64,000 bases of DNA from Aliishimia sp963678085 (GTDB lineage: Bacteria > Pseudomonadota > Alphaproteobacteria > Rhodobacterales > Rhodobacteraceae), in the NCBI GenBank assembly GCA_963678085.1, contig OY782680.1:2790001-2854000 (forward strand), read 5' to 3'. Both the position numbers and the translations under genes were made by a program. The notes beneath the pieces are model-generated. The model saw nothing but the letters and a program-made list of their open reading frames with translations. It did no database searches and was not told the DNA's origin. How positions within the stretch are numbered: position 1 is the first letter of the stretch; every line of letters begins with the position of its first letter. This document shows positions 42,643 through 53,000 of this stretch, piece by piece.

Positions 42643-43218
42643 TCACACAAGCTCATCGGAGGGGATGATCTGGAAAAACGCACCCCCTGACCAGAGCCCA
42701 AACCAGCCCTCATGATGCGCGCCGATCTCAACAAGGCGGTAAAAGCTCTTGCGATCAATCAGCGCCTCTAGCCCTGCGCGAATATGCACATAAGGGCTAG
42801 GCTCACCGGTTTCACAATCCCGCTCAACCCGGATGGGGTTTTCCGGGCCAGCCGCGCTTTTGTCGCCCATATTGGTTTCAAAATGCAAGATTTGCTCTTG
42901 CCCTGCCCCGCTCACCTCAAAATCCACCGCCACAAAGGGCGCATCATCCACGGTGATTCCAACCTTTTCCACCGGCGTGACCAGGAAATATTTGCCATCC
43001 TCCAGCTTGAGAATCGTCGAAAAAAGCCGCGCCAACTCGGGTCTGCCGATGGGCGTGCCGAGGTAAAACCACGTCCCATCGCGCGCAATACGCATATCCA
43101 AATCCCCACAAAAGGGCGGATTCCACAAATGAACGGGCGGCAAACCGCGCGAATTTGTGGCCCGAACCGTTGCGGCCAACCCCTCCGGCGAAGGGGTAAC
43201 AGTTTTTTGTGCATTCAT
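42643..43218 (-). CDS. DUF1285 family protein
   Basis: 191 residues with the DUF1285 pattern: PPVHLWNPPFCGDLDMRIAR, DGTWFYLGTPIGRPELARLF and LVEIGAHHEGWFGLWSGGAF. It is cytosolic, with no signal or membrane segment; the function is unknown. GGAAGG precedes the ATG. It is divergent from moxR, with 81 bp between. Confidence 0.9.
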   Translation of the reverse strand: MNAQKTVTPSPEGLAATVRATNSRGLPPVHLWNPPFCGDLDMRIARDGTWFYLGTPIGRPELARLFSTILKLEDGKYFLVTPVEKVGITVDDAPFVAVDFEVSGAGQEQILHFETNMGDKSAAGPENPIRVERDCETGEPSPYVHIRAGLEALIDRKSFYRLVEIGAHHEGWFGLWSGGAFFQIIPSDELV

Positions 43219-43299
43219 GGCGTTACACCTTCCTTAATCACGCTATAGTCTTATCATGTAAAACATAGTGCACCGAAAGAGCCAGAAAAAGGGGACGAC

Positions 43300-44307
43300 A
43301 TGGGTGAAGCGGAAAACCTTGTTGCTGAAATCGAAGCGCTCGGGGAGAAGTTGGCAGAGGCGAAAACCTCGATTACGCGTTCCTTTATTGGTCAGCCAGA
43401 GGTGGTGGATTTGACCCTGACCGCTTTGCTATGCGGCGGGCATGGGCTGCTCATTGGTCTGCCAGGGCTTGGCAAAACGCGGCTGGTGGAGACGCTAAGC
43501 ACCGTGATGGGCCTCAATGAGAGCCGAGTGCAATTCACCCCTGATTTGATGCCTGCGGATATTTTGGGCTCTGAAGTGCTGGAAACCGGGGCGGACGGCT
43601 CGCGGACCTTTAAGTTCATCGAAGGCCCAGTGTTTTGCCAACTTTTGATGGCGGATGAGATCAACCGCGCATCGCCGCGAACCCAGTCAGCACTGCTGCA
43701 AGCGATGCAAGAGAAATCGGTTTCGATCGCGGGTGAAACCCGCGCTCTCGGCAGCCCTTTCCATGTTCTGGCCACGCAAAACCCGATTGAGCAAGAGGGC
43801 ACCTACCCCTTGCCCGAGGCCCAGCTTGACCGCTTCTTGGTGCAGATTGACGTGCCCTACCCCGACCGGCAAACCGAGCGGGATATTTTGCTGGCCACCA
43901 CGGGCGCTGAAGAAACGGCCTCCCATCAAGTCTTTACCGCAGAAGAATTGATTTCGGCCCAAACCCTGCTACGCAGGGTGCCCGTAGGTGACAGCGTCGT
44001 CGAGCTGATCCTTGATCTTGTCCGCGCCTTCCGCCCCGAAGGGGCGGAGGCCAGCACAAGAGTGAAGGAGAGCATCGCGTGGGGGCCCGGCCCCCGCGCG
44101 GCCCAGGCCTTTATGCTCGCCGCGCGCGCACGCGCGCTCTTAGATGGCCGCTTAACACCTTCAACCACGGATGTGATCGCACTGGCGAAGCCAGTGCTTA
44201 GCCACCGTATGGCGCTCGGCTTCGCCGCGCGCGCGCGCGGCGAAGCCCTGGAACATCTCATTGAAAGCACAGCCAGACAGCTATCCGGGCTTGAGGTCGC
44301 CGCGTGA
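43300..44307 (+). CDS. MoxR-family AAA+ ATPase
   Basis: 335 residues: Walker A GLPGLGKTRLVE, Walker B LLMADEINRASPRTQSAL, sensor ATQNPIEQEGTYPLPEAQLD and a lid domain. MoxR ATPases act as chaperones for VWA-containing membrane complexes. The gene starts a four-gene operon with DUF58, DUF4159 and a large membrane protein. The second half contains several strong hairpins in the coding DNA. Confidence 0.95.
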   Translation: MGEAENLVAEIEALGEKLAEAKTSITRSFIGQPEVVDLTLTALLCGGHGLLIGLPGLGKTRLVETLSTVMGLNESRVQFTPDLMPADILGSEVLETGADGSRTFKFIEGPVFCQLLMADEINRASPRTQSALLQAMQEKSVSIAGETRALGSPFHVLATQNPIEQEGTYPLPEAQLDRFLVQIDVPYPDRQTERDILLATTGAEETASHQVFTAEELISAQTLLRRVPVGDSVVELILDLVRAFRPEGAEASTRVKESIAWGPGPRAAQAFMLAARARALLDGRLTPSTTDVIALAKPVLSHRMALGFAARARGEALEHLIESTARQLSGLEVAA

Positions 44308-44481
44308 GCGGCGAAGCCGCCACGCTTCGTGCTCGTGCCGAGCACGAAGCTGCTCGGCTCCCGCCCCTATTGGGGCGGGCCGAGCAGCTTGCGAGCTCGG
44401 TGGTGCTTGGCGATCATGGGCGGCGACGCGCGGGTTTGGGGGATGATTTTTGGCAATATCGCCCGGCGCAGCCGGGCGATA
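44027..44481. repeat. Cluster of strong hairpins across the moxR-DUF58 junction
   Basis: Within 455 bp of coding DNA there are: CCGCCCC/GGGGCGG (44031-44047), a 9-bp stem at 44078-44098 with one G-T pair, a perfect 30-bp palindrome at 44218-44247, a 12-bp stem at 44324-44350 with a 3-nt loop, a stem of 9 plus 7 bp at 44349-44388, and a 10-bp stem at 44457-44481. The encoded proteins look normal through this stretch. Confidence 0.8.
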
Positions 44482-45179
44482 CCCGCCGTCAAATCGATTA
44501 CCGCCGCTCAGCGCGCGGCGATCTTGACTATGTCCGCGAGCGCGAATGGCAAATTGCGCAATCGGTGATGCTTTGGGTCGATCAAGGGGCTTCTATGCGC
44601 TTTGCCAGCTTAAACGACCTGCCTCAAAAAAGCGACCGCGCCCGCTTGCTCGCCATGGCCTGCGCTATCTTGCTGGTGCGAGGAGGCGAGCGTGTGGGGC
44701 TCACAAACGCAGAGCTGCCCCCCCGCCGAGGTAGAGGTCAGATTTTACGCCTAGCTGGGCTGCTTTCACGCGATCATCCAGAGGATTACGCCGCGCCAGA
44801 GCATCGCGCCATGCCCCCAGGCGCGAGCGCTTTGTTTATTTCTGACTTGCTACGCCCCCTTGATGAGATCAAGCTGGCCCTGAGCAAAGCCGCAGATCGC
44901 GGGATGCGCGGCACCATGTTACAAGTGCTCGATCCCGCAGAGGAAAACCTGCCCTATCGCGGGCGCACGCTGTTTCGCAGCATGACGGGAGAGCTGTCCT
45001 TTGAAAGTCTAAAAGCCGCCGATCTAAGGCCCCGCTATATCGCCCGCATCGCAGAGCGCAAAGCAGAACTTGCAGAGCTCTGCTCCCTAGCAGGCTGGCA
45101 TTTTCAGACCCATCACACAGATAAGTCGGCCCAATCCGCGCTATTATGGCTGTATCAATCCATCGGGGGAACGTCATGA
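44304..45179 (+). CDS. DUF58 family protein
   Basis: 291 residues with the DUF58 core LGDDFWQYRPAQPGDTRRQI then DYRRSARGD, and a VWA-like C-terminal part (LFISDLLRPLDEIKLALSKA). Together with MoxR and the following membrane proteins it forms a common alphaproteobacterial operon of unknown envelope function. It starts at the GTG overlapping the moxR stop and ends overlapping the next gene (ATGA). Confidence 0.92.
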   Translation: MSGEAATLRARAEHEAARLPPLLGRAEQLASSVVLGDHGRRRAGLGDDFWQYRPAQPGDTRRQIDYRRSARGDLDYVREREWQIAQSVMLWVDQGASMRFASLNDLPQKSDRARLLAMACAILLVRGGERVGLTNAELPPRRGRGQILRLAGLLSRDHPEDYAAPEHRAMPPGASALFISDLLRPLDEIKLALSKAADRGMRGTMLQVLDPAEENLPYRGRTLFRSMTGELSFESLKAADLRPRYIARIAERKAELAELCSLAGWHFQTHHTDKSAQSALLWLYQSIGGTS

Positions 45180-47947
45180 CGTTGATCGCGGGTATTGGAT
45201 TTACCGCCCCCTTGCTGCTGGTGACGCTGCTTGCCCTGCCGCTGCTCTGGATCATCTTGCGCGCGGTGCCGCCCGCCCCTGTGCGGCGCTTTTTTCCAGG
45301 GGTGATCTTGCTGCTTGGCCTACAAGACAAGGACAGTGAAACGGATCGCACCCCTTGGTGGTTGCTTTTATTGCGCAGCCTCGCGGTTGGTGCGCTTATC
45401 CTTGGCCTTGCTGGCCCTGTTCTGCGCCCACAGGGTGTGATTTCGCGCTCTGGCGCGCCGTTGCTTGTGCTCTTTGATGGGGGATGGGGCGCGGCTCCTG
45501 ATTGGGAGGCCTTGCAAGAGAGAATCGCAGCGCGGCTCACATCTGCCAGCGCCTACGGGGGATTGGCCGCTACTTATATGATCGCAAGCCCTACAGAGAT
45601 CAGATTTCAAAGCGCGGCTGAGATAGAGGGGCATCTTGCAGGCATAAAGCCGCGCCCCTGGTCGCCTGCGCCGGATATGCTCACCGAAACCAAGACGGCG
45701 CTAGAGCCGCTTGGGAATTTTGACACGCTTTGGGTCAGTGACGGTTTGGACTATCCGGGGCGGGGCCGTTTGCTCGAGATTTTACAGACCAAAGGCAACG
45801 TCACTGTTCTGGAGAGTGAAACGCCCGTTATCGGGCTTTTGCCCCCGACATATGAGGCTGGACTTGTGAAGCTTACTGCACAGCGCAGCTTTGGCGAGAC
45901 CGCCACAGAGTATGACATTCTTGCTGAGGGCACAGACCCCGCTGGAAACCCGGCTATTCTGGCACGCGGCACAATGCGGTTTGAGCCGGGCGAGACGGAA
46001 GCAATGCTTGAGCTCTCCCTACCCGCAGAGCAACGCGCGCGGATCACGCATTTCTCAATAGATCAGATGCATAGTGCCGGCGCGACGACGCTGGTGGATG
46101 ACACGCTGCGCCGACGTGAAGTCGCGCTGATCGCAGGGCGCGGCGCTGAGGAGACCGAGCAACTGCTCGCCCCGCTACATTATCTGGAACAAGCGCTCAT
46201 CCCCAATGTAGATTTGCTGCAAGGCGCGTTGCTTGATCTGCTTCCGGCCAACCCGGATGCGATTATTCTTTCGGATATTGCCACCCTCTCGATGCAGGAA
46301 ACCCAAGCGCTGATGGATTGGATCGAGGCAGGCGGGCTCTTGGTGCGTTTTGCCGGGCCGCGCCTTGCTGCCAGTGACGTAAGCCGCGATGTAGAGGATC
46401 CGCTACTGCCCGTGCGCCTGCGGGCCGGGGGACGCAATGTGGGCGGCGCGATGAGCTGGGGCACGCCCAAAACCCTGGCTCCGTTCCCACGTTCCTCGCC
46501 CTTTTACGGGCTGCCGGTGCCGCAAGATGTCTTGGTGCGCGCCCAAGTGGTTGCCCAGCCGGGGCCAGAGCTGGCGGAGCGCGCCATTGCTACCCTGTCT
46601 GACGGCACGCCCCTCATTACCCGCAAGCCTCTTGGGTCTGGGCAGATCGTGCTCTTTCACATCACAGCCAATGCGGAATGGTCGAGCCTGCCTTTGTCCG
46701 GGCTCTTTGTGAAGATGCTGGAGCGGCTTTCAGTTCTCTCCACCACCCAGCAGCCCGAAGCGCAGGATCTGGAAAACACCATCTGGTCGGCTAAGATTGT
46801 TCTGGATGGCTTTGGCAATCTGGTTGCGGGTGATGCGCTAACTGGGGTTGAAGGGCCAGAGCTGGTTACCAGCCCCCTGGGGCCGCGCATCTTGCCTGGG
46901 GTTTATCAATCGCAAAACCGCGCCATTGCCCGCAATGTGCTGGGGGGTGATGATCGGCTCGCCCCTGCCACATGGCCCAGCTCTGTTCCCGTGCTTGGCC
47001 TTGCACCGACCCCAGAATTGCCGCTTGGCGGATGGCTGCTATTTGCGGGCCTTGCGCTTTTGCTGGCGGATATTTTGGCCTCGCTCGCCATGTCCGGGCG
47101 GCTCTTTGGCGCGCGCATTGCAGCACCGGTTTTGCTGGCAGGGCTGGCAGTTGCGACGCTTGCACCGCAGGCAAGAGCCGAAATGAGCGCCGCTGAGCTG
47201 GCACGCGCGGCAAGTGCAGAAGTGGTGCTGGCCCATGTGCTTACCGGCGATCAAAAGGTGGACGAGATCGCGCAGGCCGGGCTGGCGGGGCTGTCTGAGA
47301 TCCTGTATCTGCGCAGCTCCGTTGAACCCGCAGCGCCCATTGGCGTGGATCTTGAAACAGATGAGCTGGCGTTTTTCCCGTTGCTCTATTGGCCCATCAC
47401 GCAAGAGCAGCCTCTGCCCTCGGATGCGGCATATGCCAAGCTGAACAGATATTTGCGCTCTGGCGGGATGATCCTCTTTGATACGCGCGATGCACATCTT
47501 TCCGGGCTTGGCAGCGCAACGCGAGAAGGGCAACGCCTGCAACGTCTTGCTGCACCGCTTGATATTCCCCGCCTTGCGCCGGTTGCCCATGATCATGTGC
47601 TCACCCGCAGCTTTTACCTGCTGCAAGAATTTCCGGGCCGTCATGCAGGGCGTGATATCTGGCTCGAAGCCCCGCCTCCCGATGCCAGCGCGGTAGAGGG
47701 CATGCCCTTTCGCAATCTCAATGATGGGGTCTCTCCTGTGGTGATTGGCGGTAATGATTGGGCGGCCGCTTGGGCGATGCGCCCGGATGGCGCCTATATG
47801 CTGCCCGTGGGGCGCGGGCGCAGCGGCGAGCGACAACGCGAATATGCCTACCGGTTTGGGGTGAATTTGGTGATGTATGTGCTAACAGGCAATTATAAAT
47901 CGGACCAGGTACATGTGCCCGATCTGCTGGAAAGGCTGGGCCAGTAA
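45176..47947 (+). CDS. BatA/DUF4159 domain membrane protein
   Basis: 923 residues. The N-terminus has two membrane helices (LLLVTLLALPLLWIILRAVP; LLLLRSLAVGALILGLAG) as in BatA-like proteins. There is a central amidotransferase-like region, a membrane helix (LPLGGWLLFAGLALLLADIL), and a C-terminal DUF4159 domain (LETDELAFFPLLYWPITQEQ; LRSGGMILFDTRDA). ATG 45176 is set by the ATGA overlap with DUF58. It is probably a large complex partner of the MoxR ATPase. Confidence 0.9.
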   Translation: MTLIAGIGFTAPLLLVTLLALPLLWIILRAVPPAPVRRFFPGVILLLGLQDKDSETDRTPWWLLLLRSLAVGALILGLAGPVLRPQGVISRSGAPLLVLFDGGWGAAPDWEALQERIAARLTSASAYGGLAATYMIASPTEIRFQSAAEIEGHLAGIKPRPWSPAPDMLTETKTALEPLGNFDTLWVSDGLDYPGRGRLLEILQTKGNVTVLESETPVIGLLPPTYEAGLVKLTAQRSFGETATEYDILAEGTDPAGNPAILARGTMRFEPGETEAMLELSLPAEQRARITHFSIDQMHSAGATTLVDDTLRRREVALIAGRGAEETEQLLAPLHYLEQALIPNVDLLQGALLDLLPANPDAIILSDIATLSMQETQALMDWIEAGGLLVRFAGPRLAASDVSRDVEDPLLPVRLRAGGRNVGGAMSWGTPKTLAPFPRSSPFYGLPVPQDVLVRAQVVAQPGPELAERAIATLSDGTPLITRKPLGSGQIVLFHITANAEWSSLPLSGLFVKMLERLSVLSTTQQPEAQDLENTIWSAKIVLDGFGNLVAGDALTGVEGPELVTSPLGPRILPGVYQSQNRAIARNVLGGDDRLAPATWPSSVPVLGLAPTPELPLGGWLLFAGLALLLADILASLAMSGRLFGARIAAPVLLAGLAVATLAPQARAEMSAAELARAASAEVVLAHVLTGDQKVDEIAQAGLAGLSEILYLRSSVEPAAPIGVDLETDELAFFPLLYWPITQEQPLPSDAAYAKLNRYLRSGGMILFDTRDAHLSGLGSATREGQRLQRLAAPLDIPRLAPVAHDHVLTRSFYLLQEFPGRHAGRDIWLEAPPPDASAVEGMPFRNLNDGVSPVVIGGNDWAAAWAMRPDGAYMLPVGRGRSGERQREYAYRFGVNLVMYVLTGNYKSDQVHVPDLLERLGQ

Positions 47948-49983
47948 TGTCGCAGCTTATCTTTGCCCCCCTGCTCTCCTGGCCGGTGATTTGGCTCGCC
48001 CTGGCTGCCTTGGTCCTTGGATGCACCCTAGCGCTCTGGCGCGGCTTGCCGGGCTGGGCGCTGCGCGCGCTGGCGGGACTCATCGTGGTTCTGGCTCTGG
48101 CCAACCCGATCATCACCCAAGAAGAACGCAAAGCGCTGACCGATATCGTTTTGCTGCTGGAAGATAAAACCGCCAGTGCCAAGCTTGCAGATCGGGCCGC
48201 GCAAAGCGATCAAGCGGCACAGGCGCTAGCCACAGCCATTGAGCGGCTCAACAATACCGAGCTGCGGCGCATTACCGTGCAGGACAGCGAAAACGATGGC
48301 GGCACCGCTTTGATGGGCGCGCTGCAAGATGCACTTGCCAAAGAGCCCAGCTCTCGTATTGCCGGGGTGATCGCCCTAAGTGACGGGCGCGTTCACGATA
48401 TGAGACGTGCGCCCGAACTGCCCGCGCCCTTCCACCTGGTGCAAACGGGCCAGCAAAGCGATTGGGATCGCCGCCTCGTGATCACAGGCGCGCCCGGCTT
48501 TGGCATTATTGGCGAGCCGGTCAGCCTGACCATGCGCATCGAGGACCAAGGCGCACATGCGCAAGATGAAACCACGCGCGTGACAACCTCGATCAATGGG
48601 GCAAAGCCCGTAAGCCATACCCTGCCCATTGGCGAAGATATCGAGATCACCATTACATTGCCCCATAGCGGCATGAACGTGATCGAAATCACCGTGCCCG
48701 AGGCCGAGGGCGAGTTGACCACGCGCAACAATTCCGCTCTGATCCAGATGAATGGCATCCGCGAACGCCTCAGGGTCATGCTGGTCTCGGGCGAGCCGCA
48801 TCCGGGCACCCGCACTTGGCGCAACCTTCTGAAATCTGACAGCTCTGTAGATCTGGTGCATTTCACCATCCTGCGCCCGCCCGAAAAGCAAGGGATCATT
48901 CGCCGCGATGAGTTGAGCCTGATTGCCTTCCCAACGCGCGAGCTGTTTCTGGAGAAAATCGACGAATTTGATCTGATCATTTTTGATCGCTACAAACGCC
49001 GTGGATTGCTCGCCCCCGCCTATCTCGACAATGTGCGTGCCTATGCGGAGCGGGGCGGCGCAGTGCTCTTTGCCGCCGGTCCTGATTTCGCTTCTGCTGA
49101 CAGCCTATATCGCTCGCCCTTGGGCCAAATTGTGCCCGCCGTGCCAACCGCCCGCGTGATTGACGAAGCGTATCGCCCCAAGGTCACAGAGCTCGGCGCG
49201 CGCCATCCGGTCACAGCCGATCTGGACGGGGCTGACAGCTGGGGCCAATGGCTGCGCCATATAGAGGTCGAGCCGCGCACAGGCCAAGTGCTTATGTCCG
49301 GCCCAAAGGAAAAACCGCTTTTGGTCGTGAACCGCGTTGGACAGGGGCGCGTGGCGCTGCTCGCGTCAGATCACGCACATCTTTGGGCGCGCGGCTATGA
49401 TGGGGGCGGCCCGCAGATGGAACTTTTGCGCCGCCTCGCCCATTGGATGATGAAAGAACCAGAGCTCGAGGAAGAAGCCCTCACCGCCACCGCCATTGGC
49501 CAACAAATGCACATCACACGCCGCACGATGGGAGAGGCCGTGCCAGCGCTGGAAATTATCACACCTGAAGGGAACACAGAAACCTTGGAGATGCGGCAGA
49601 TACGCCCAGGGCTGTATCAAGCAGAGTATACCGGAGCCCAGCTTGGCCTCTACCACCTTACGAACGGAGAGGTTGACGCCGTGATTGGTCTCGGGCCCGC
49701 CGCGCCCCGCGAGTTCGAACAAACCATCGCAACCTCAGACGTACTCGCCCCGCTCATCAACGTCCATAATGGCGGCGTGGCCCGGCTAGAAGATGGAATT
49801 CCCCTGGTTCGAGCGGTGCGCAAAGGGCGCCCCGCATCTGGTCCAGGCTGGATCGGAATAACCCCGCGCGGCGCGTATGAAACCACAAATCTGCGCCAGA
49901 TCACCCTACTCCCGCCCTGGCTGATCTTGCTACTTGCGGCGGGCTTTACCCTTAGCGCTTGGCTCTATGAGGGCCGCCGCTAA
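47947..49983 (+). CDS. Large membrane protein of the moxR operon, glutamine-amidotransferase-like
   Basis: 678 residues. N-terminal membrane helices (WPVIWLALAALVLGCTLALW; ALRALAGLIVVLALANPI) are followed by a VWA-like region with ALSDGRVHD, a periplasmic beta-rich domain, an amidotransferase-like fold (GGAVLFAAGPDFASADSLYR) and a C-terminal anchor (PPWLILLLAAGFTLSAWLY). It overlaps the DUF4159 gene by one base and ends the operon. The family is widespread in alphaproteobacteria, with no set function known to me. Confidence 0.88.
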   Translation: MSQLIFAPLLSWPVIWLALAALVLGCTLALWRGLPGWALRALAGLIVVLALANPIITQEERKALTDIVLLLEDKTASAKLADRAAQSDQAAQALATAIERLNNTELRRITVQDSENDGGTALMGALQDALAKEPSSRIAGVIALSDGRVHDMRRAPELPAPFHLVQTGQQSDWDRRLVITGAPGFGIIGEPVSLTMRIEDQGAHAQDETTRVTTSINGAKPVSHTLPIGEDIEITITLPHSGMNVIEITVPEAEGELTTRNNSALIQMNGIRERLRVMLVSGEPHPGTRTWRNLLKSDSSVDLVHFTILRPPEKQGIIRRDELSLIAFPTRELFLEKIDEFDLIIFDRYKRRGLLAPAYLDNVRAYAERGGAVLFAAGPDFASADSLYRSPLGQIVPAVPTARVIDEAYRPKVTELGARHPVTADLDGADSWGQWLRHIEVEPRTGQVLMSGPKEKPLLVVNRVGQGRVALLASDHAHLWARGYDGGGPQMELLRRLAHWMMKEPELEEEALTATAIGQQMHITRRTMGEAVPALEIITPEGNTETLEMRQIRPGLYQAEYTGAQLGLYHLTNGEVDAVIGLGPAAPREFEQTIATSDVLAPLINVHNGGVARLEDGIPLVRAVRKGRPASGPGWIGITPRGAYETTNLRQITLLPPWLILLLAAGFTLSAWLYEGRR

Positions 49984-50078
49984 GAGAAAACGCCCAAACA
50001 GGCAAATTCACGCGCCGCTTTAAGCCAATATTCACCGCGTTTAGGCAGCATATCCCCGGACGATTCTACGGATATGTG

Positions 50079-53000
50079 ATGGATTTTTCTGAAAAACTTG
50101 CAGAGGAGCGACGCGGCAGGCTTGCAGCGGAGCGCCTTTTAGAGCTCAAACAGGCCGAACTTTATGCTGCTAACCGCAAATTGGGCCAGCATGCGCGGGC
50201 GCTCACCGAAGAAATTGTGGAAACCCGCGCGCAGGTCGAAACGATTCGCACCGAAAATGAAAAGGTGAAATCAGATCTCACCGTCGCTACGCAAAACCTG
50301 GAAGTAGCCGAGCGCCGTTTGTGGCACTCCATCACCACAATTCAGGACGGTTTCGCCTTTTACGACAATGACGATACGCTCATTGCGGCAAACACATCCT
50401 TTCTTGCGGCCTTTGACGGGCTTGAAGAGGTCAAGCCTGGCGTGCCCTATGCCCGTATTTTGCAACTCCTCTCTGAAGAGGGCATCGTTGATCCCGGCGA
50501 TCTCAGCCGCGCAGAATGGCGCGCCAAGATGCTTAAGCTGCGCCAAGCCGAGGCCCCTGAACCAATCGTGGTGCGCCTGTGGAATGATCATTATGTCCGC
50601 GTAATTGAGCATCGCAGCGTGTCAGGCGATCTGGTCTCCATGGCCATCGATATCACCGAAACGATTCGCTATGAGCGGGAACTGCAAGAGGCGCGTATAA
50701 AGGCCGAAGACTCCGCCCGTGCCAAATCCTCGTTCCTTGCCAATATGAGCCATGAAATCCGAACGCCCATGAACGGCGTTCTAGGTATGGCCGAGCTGCT
50801 GCAAGATTCTGACCTTGATGATGAACAAGAGCTTTACGTGGATACGATCCGCAACTCCTCCGAAGCGCTTTTGGTGATCATCAACGATATTCTCGACTAT
50901 TCCAAACTCGACGCTGAAAAAATGGTGCTGCTTGAAACGCCATTTGATCTGGAAAAATCCATTCACGAAGTGCTGATGCTGCTCAACCATGCGGCCACGA
51001 GCAAAAATATCTCACTGCTTATTGATTACGATATTTTCCTCGCCCGCGGCTTTATCGGCGATGTCGGGCGGCTGCGCCAAGTGCTGACCAATCTCATCGG
51101 AAATGCGGTCAAATTCACGCTTGAAGGGCATGTCTTGGTGCGCGTCACCGGAATCCCCGACAGCGAAGGTGAAACCTGCCTGCTGCATGTGGCGATTGAG
51201 GATACCGGGATTGGCATTCCCGCCGATAAGGTTGACCACGTGTTTGGCGAATTTACCCAAGTCGATGATGAGCGTAACCGCCAGTTTGAGGGCACCGGGC
51301 TCGGCCTTGCCATCTCCAAAAGCCTTGTGGAGCTGATGGGCGGCGATATTTGGGTCACAAGCGAAAACAATGTGGGCTCGTGCTTTGCCTTCCGCATTCC
51401 TCTGAAAATTTCCGAAGCAGCCGCCGATGCCCCCGCCCCGCTACCCGCAGCGCTCAAGCGGGTGATGATCCTAGATGATACGCAAAGCAATGTTGACATC
51501 CTTCAACGCCAGCTTCTTGCCCTTGGGGTCGATGCGCAAGGCTTCACCAGTGCCGGGGCCGCCCTATCGGCTCTTGATGCCAGCTTTGATTTGGTGATCA
51601 CAGACCAATCTATGCCGGATATGAGCGGTGTGGAATTTATCAAAGAGATGCGCAGCCAAGGGCACCAAACCCCCACCTTCATTCTCAGTTCCAACCCTGG
51701 CGAACTTGGCCCCGCGGTCAAAGAGCACAATATTACAGCCGTTCTGCAACGTCCGCTCTTGCGCGATAAGCTGCTCAACACACTCCGAAGCCTTGGGGCA
51801 GAACTGGAAGAACGCCCGATCGCGCGCATCACAGCTCCAACGCGTGAAGCCGAGGGCGAACCGCCTGTCGAGCCAGAGACAGTCCCAGCGCCTGAACCAG
51901 CTGAAACCCCAGAGCCAGCCCCGGCCCCCGCGTTTTTCCGAACACGCAAGCGCAGCGCAGAGCCACAACCGGAACCAAGCCCACCAGAAATATCTCTCGA
52001 CCAGCCGCCAGAGCCAGAGCTGATGCCAGAGCCCGTTCCAGAGCCAGTGCCAGAGCTGGAGAGCGCCCAGCCGGAAATCGCCCCCGAACCGCCCCAGGTT
52101 ATGGAACCACTTGCTGAGCCGAGCCCGGAGCAGATATCTGAATCACCGGCCACCGCCACTCCCCTTGCAGAGCCTCAGCCGTTGATGAATGAAACACCCG
52201 AACCGGTCGCACAGCCGGTATTCCGAGCGCGCCCCAAGCCAATGCCCGCAACAGAAACGGTGCCCGAACCCATCACCCAACCGGTCGAAGCACCAGAGAT
52301 GGCCGTCGAACCCGCCCGGCCTGAGGCAGCAGAACAGATCATCGCAACGCCGCTCGAACCGGCACCAACTCCTCCTGAAACGGGTCAAGATCTTGCATCG
52401 CCGATCACTCCAGAGCCGGAGCCAGACCTAGCGCCTATTCCTGAGCCAAGCGCCCCCCCGCAACCAGCCCAAGAACTTGCAGCCCCAATCGCGTCAGAAC
52501 CGACTCCTGCGCCGCCGCCTCAACAAACGGCTCCCGAACCCGTTCAAGAACTCGCAGAACCTTCCGTTCAAACGCCTCAGCCAGATCTTGCACCACCTCC
52601 AGAGCCAATTGCGCTCCCAGAGCCAGCTCCAACACCAGTTCAAGACCTTGCAGTGCCCCCCATCCCAGCGCAGCAGCCGGATCTTGCGTCACCTCCAGAG
52701 CCAAGCGCGCCCCCGGAGCCAACACTGCCCCAAGACCTTGCAGCGCCCCCCATTCCAGAGCCGCAGCCGGAACCAAGCGCGCCCGCGCCCGAAGCAACAG
52801 CCCCGCCACCAGAGCCGGTCGCCGCCCAAGAAGCGCCCCGCTTGATGCGGGTTCTGACCGCCGAGGACAACAAAACCAACCAGCTTGTTCTGCGGAAAAT
52901 GTTGAAAACCTTGGAGATTGACCTGAAATTTGCCAATGATGGCATCTTCGCCGTTGAGGCTTATCAAGAATTTGAGCCTGATCTGATCTTTATGGATATC

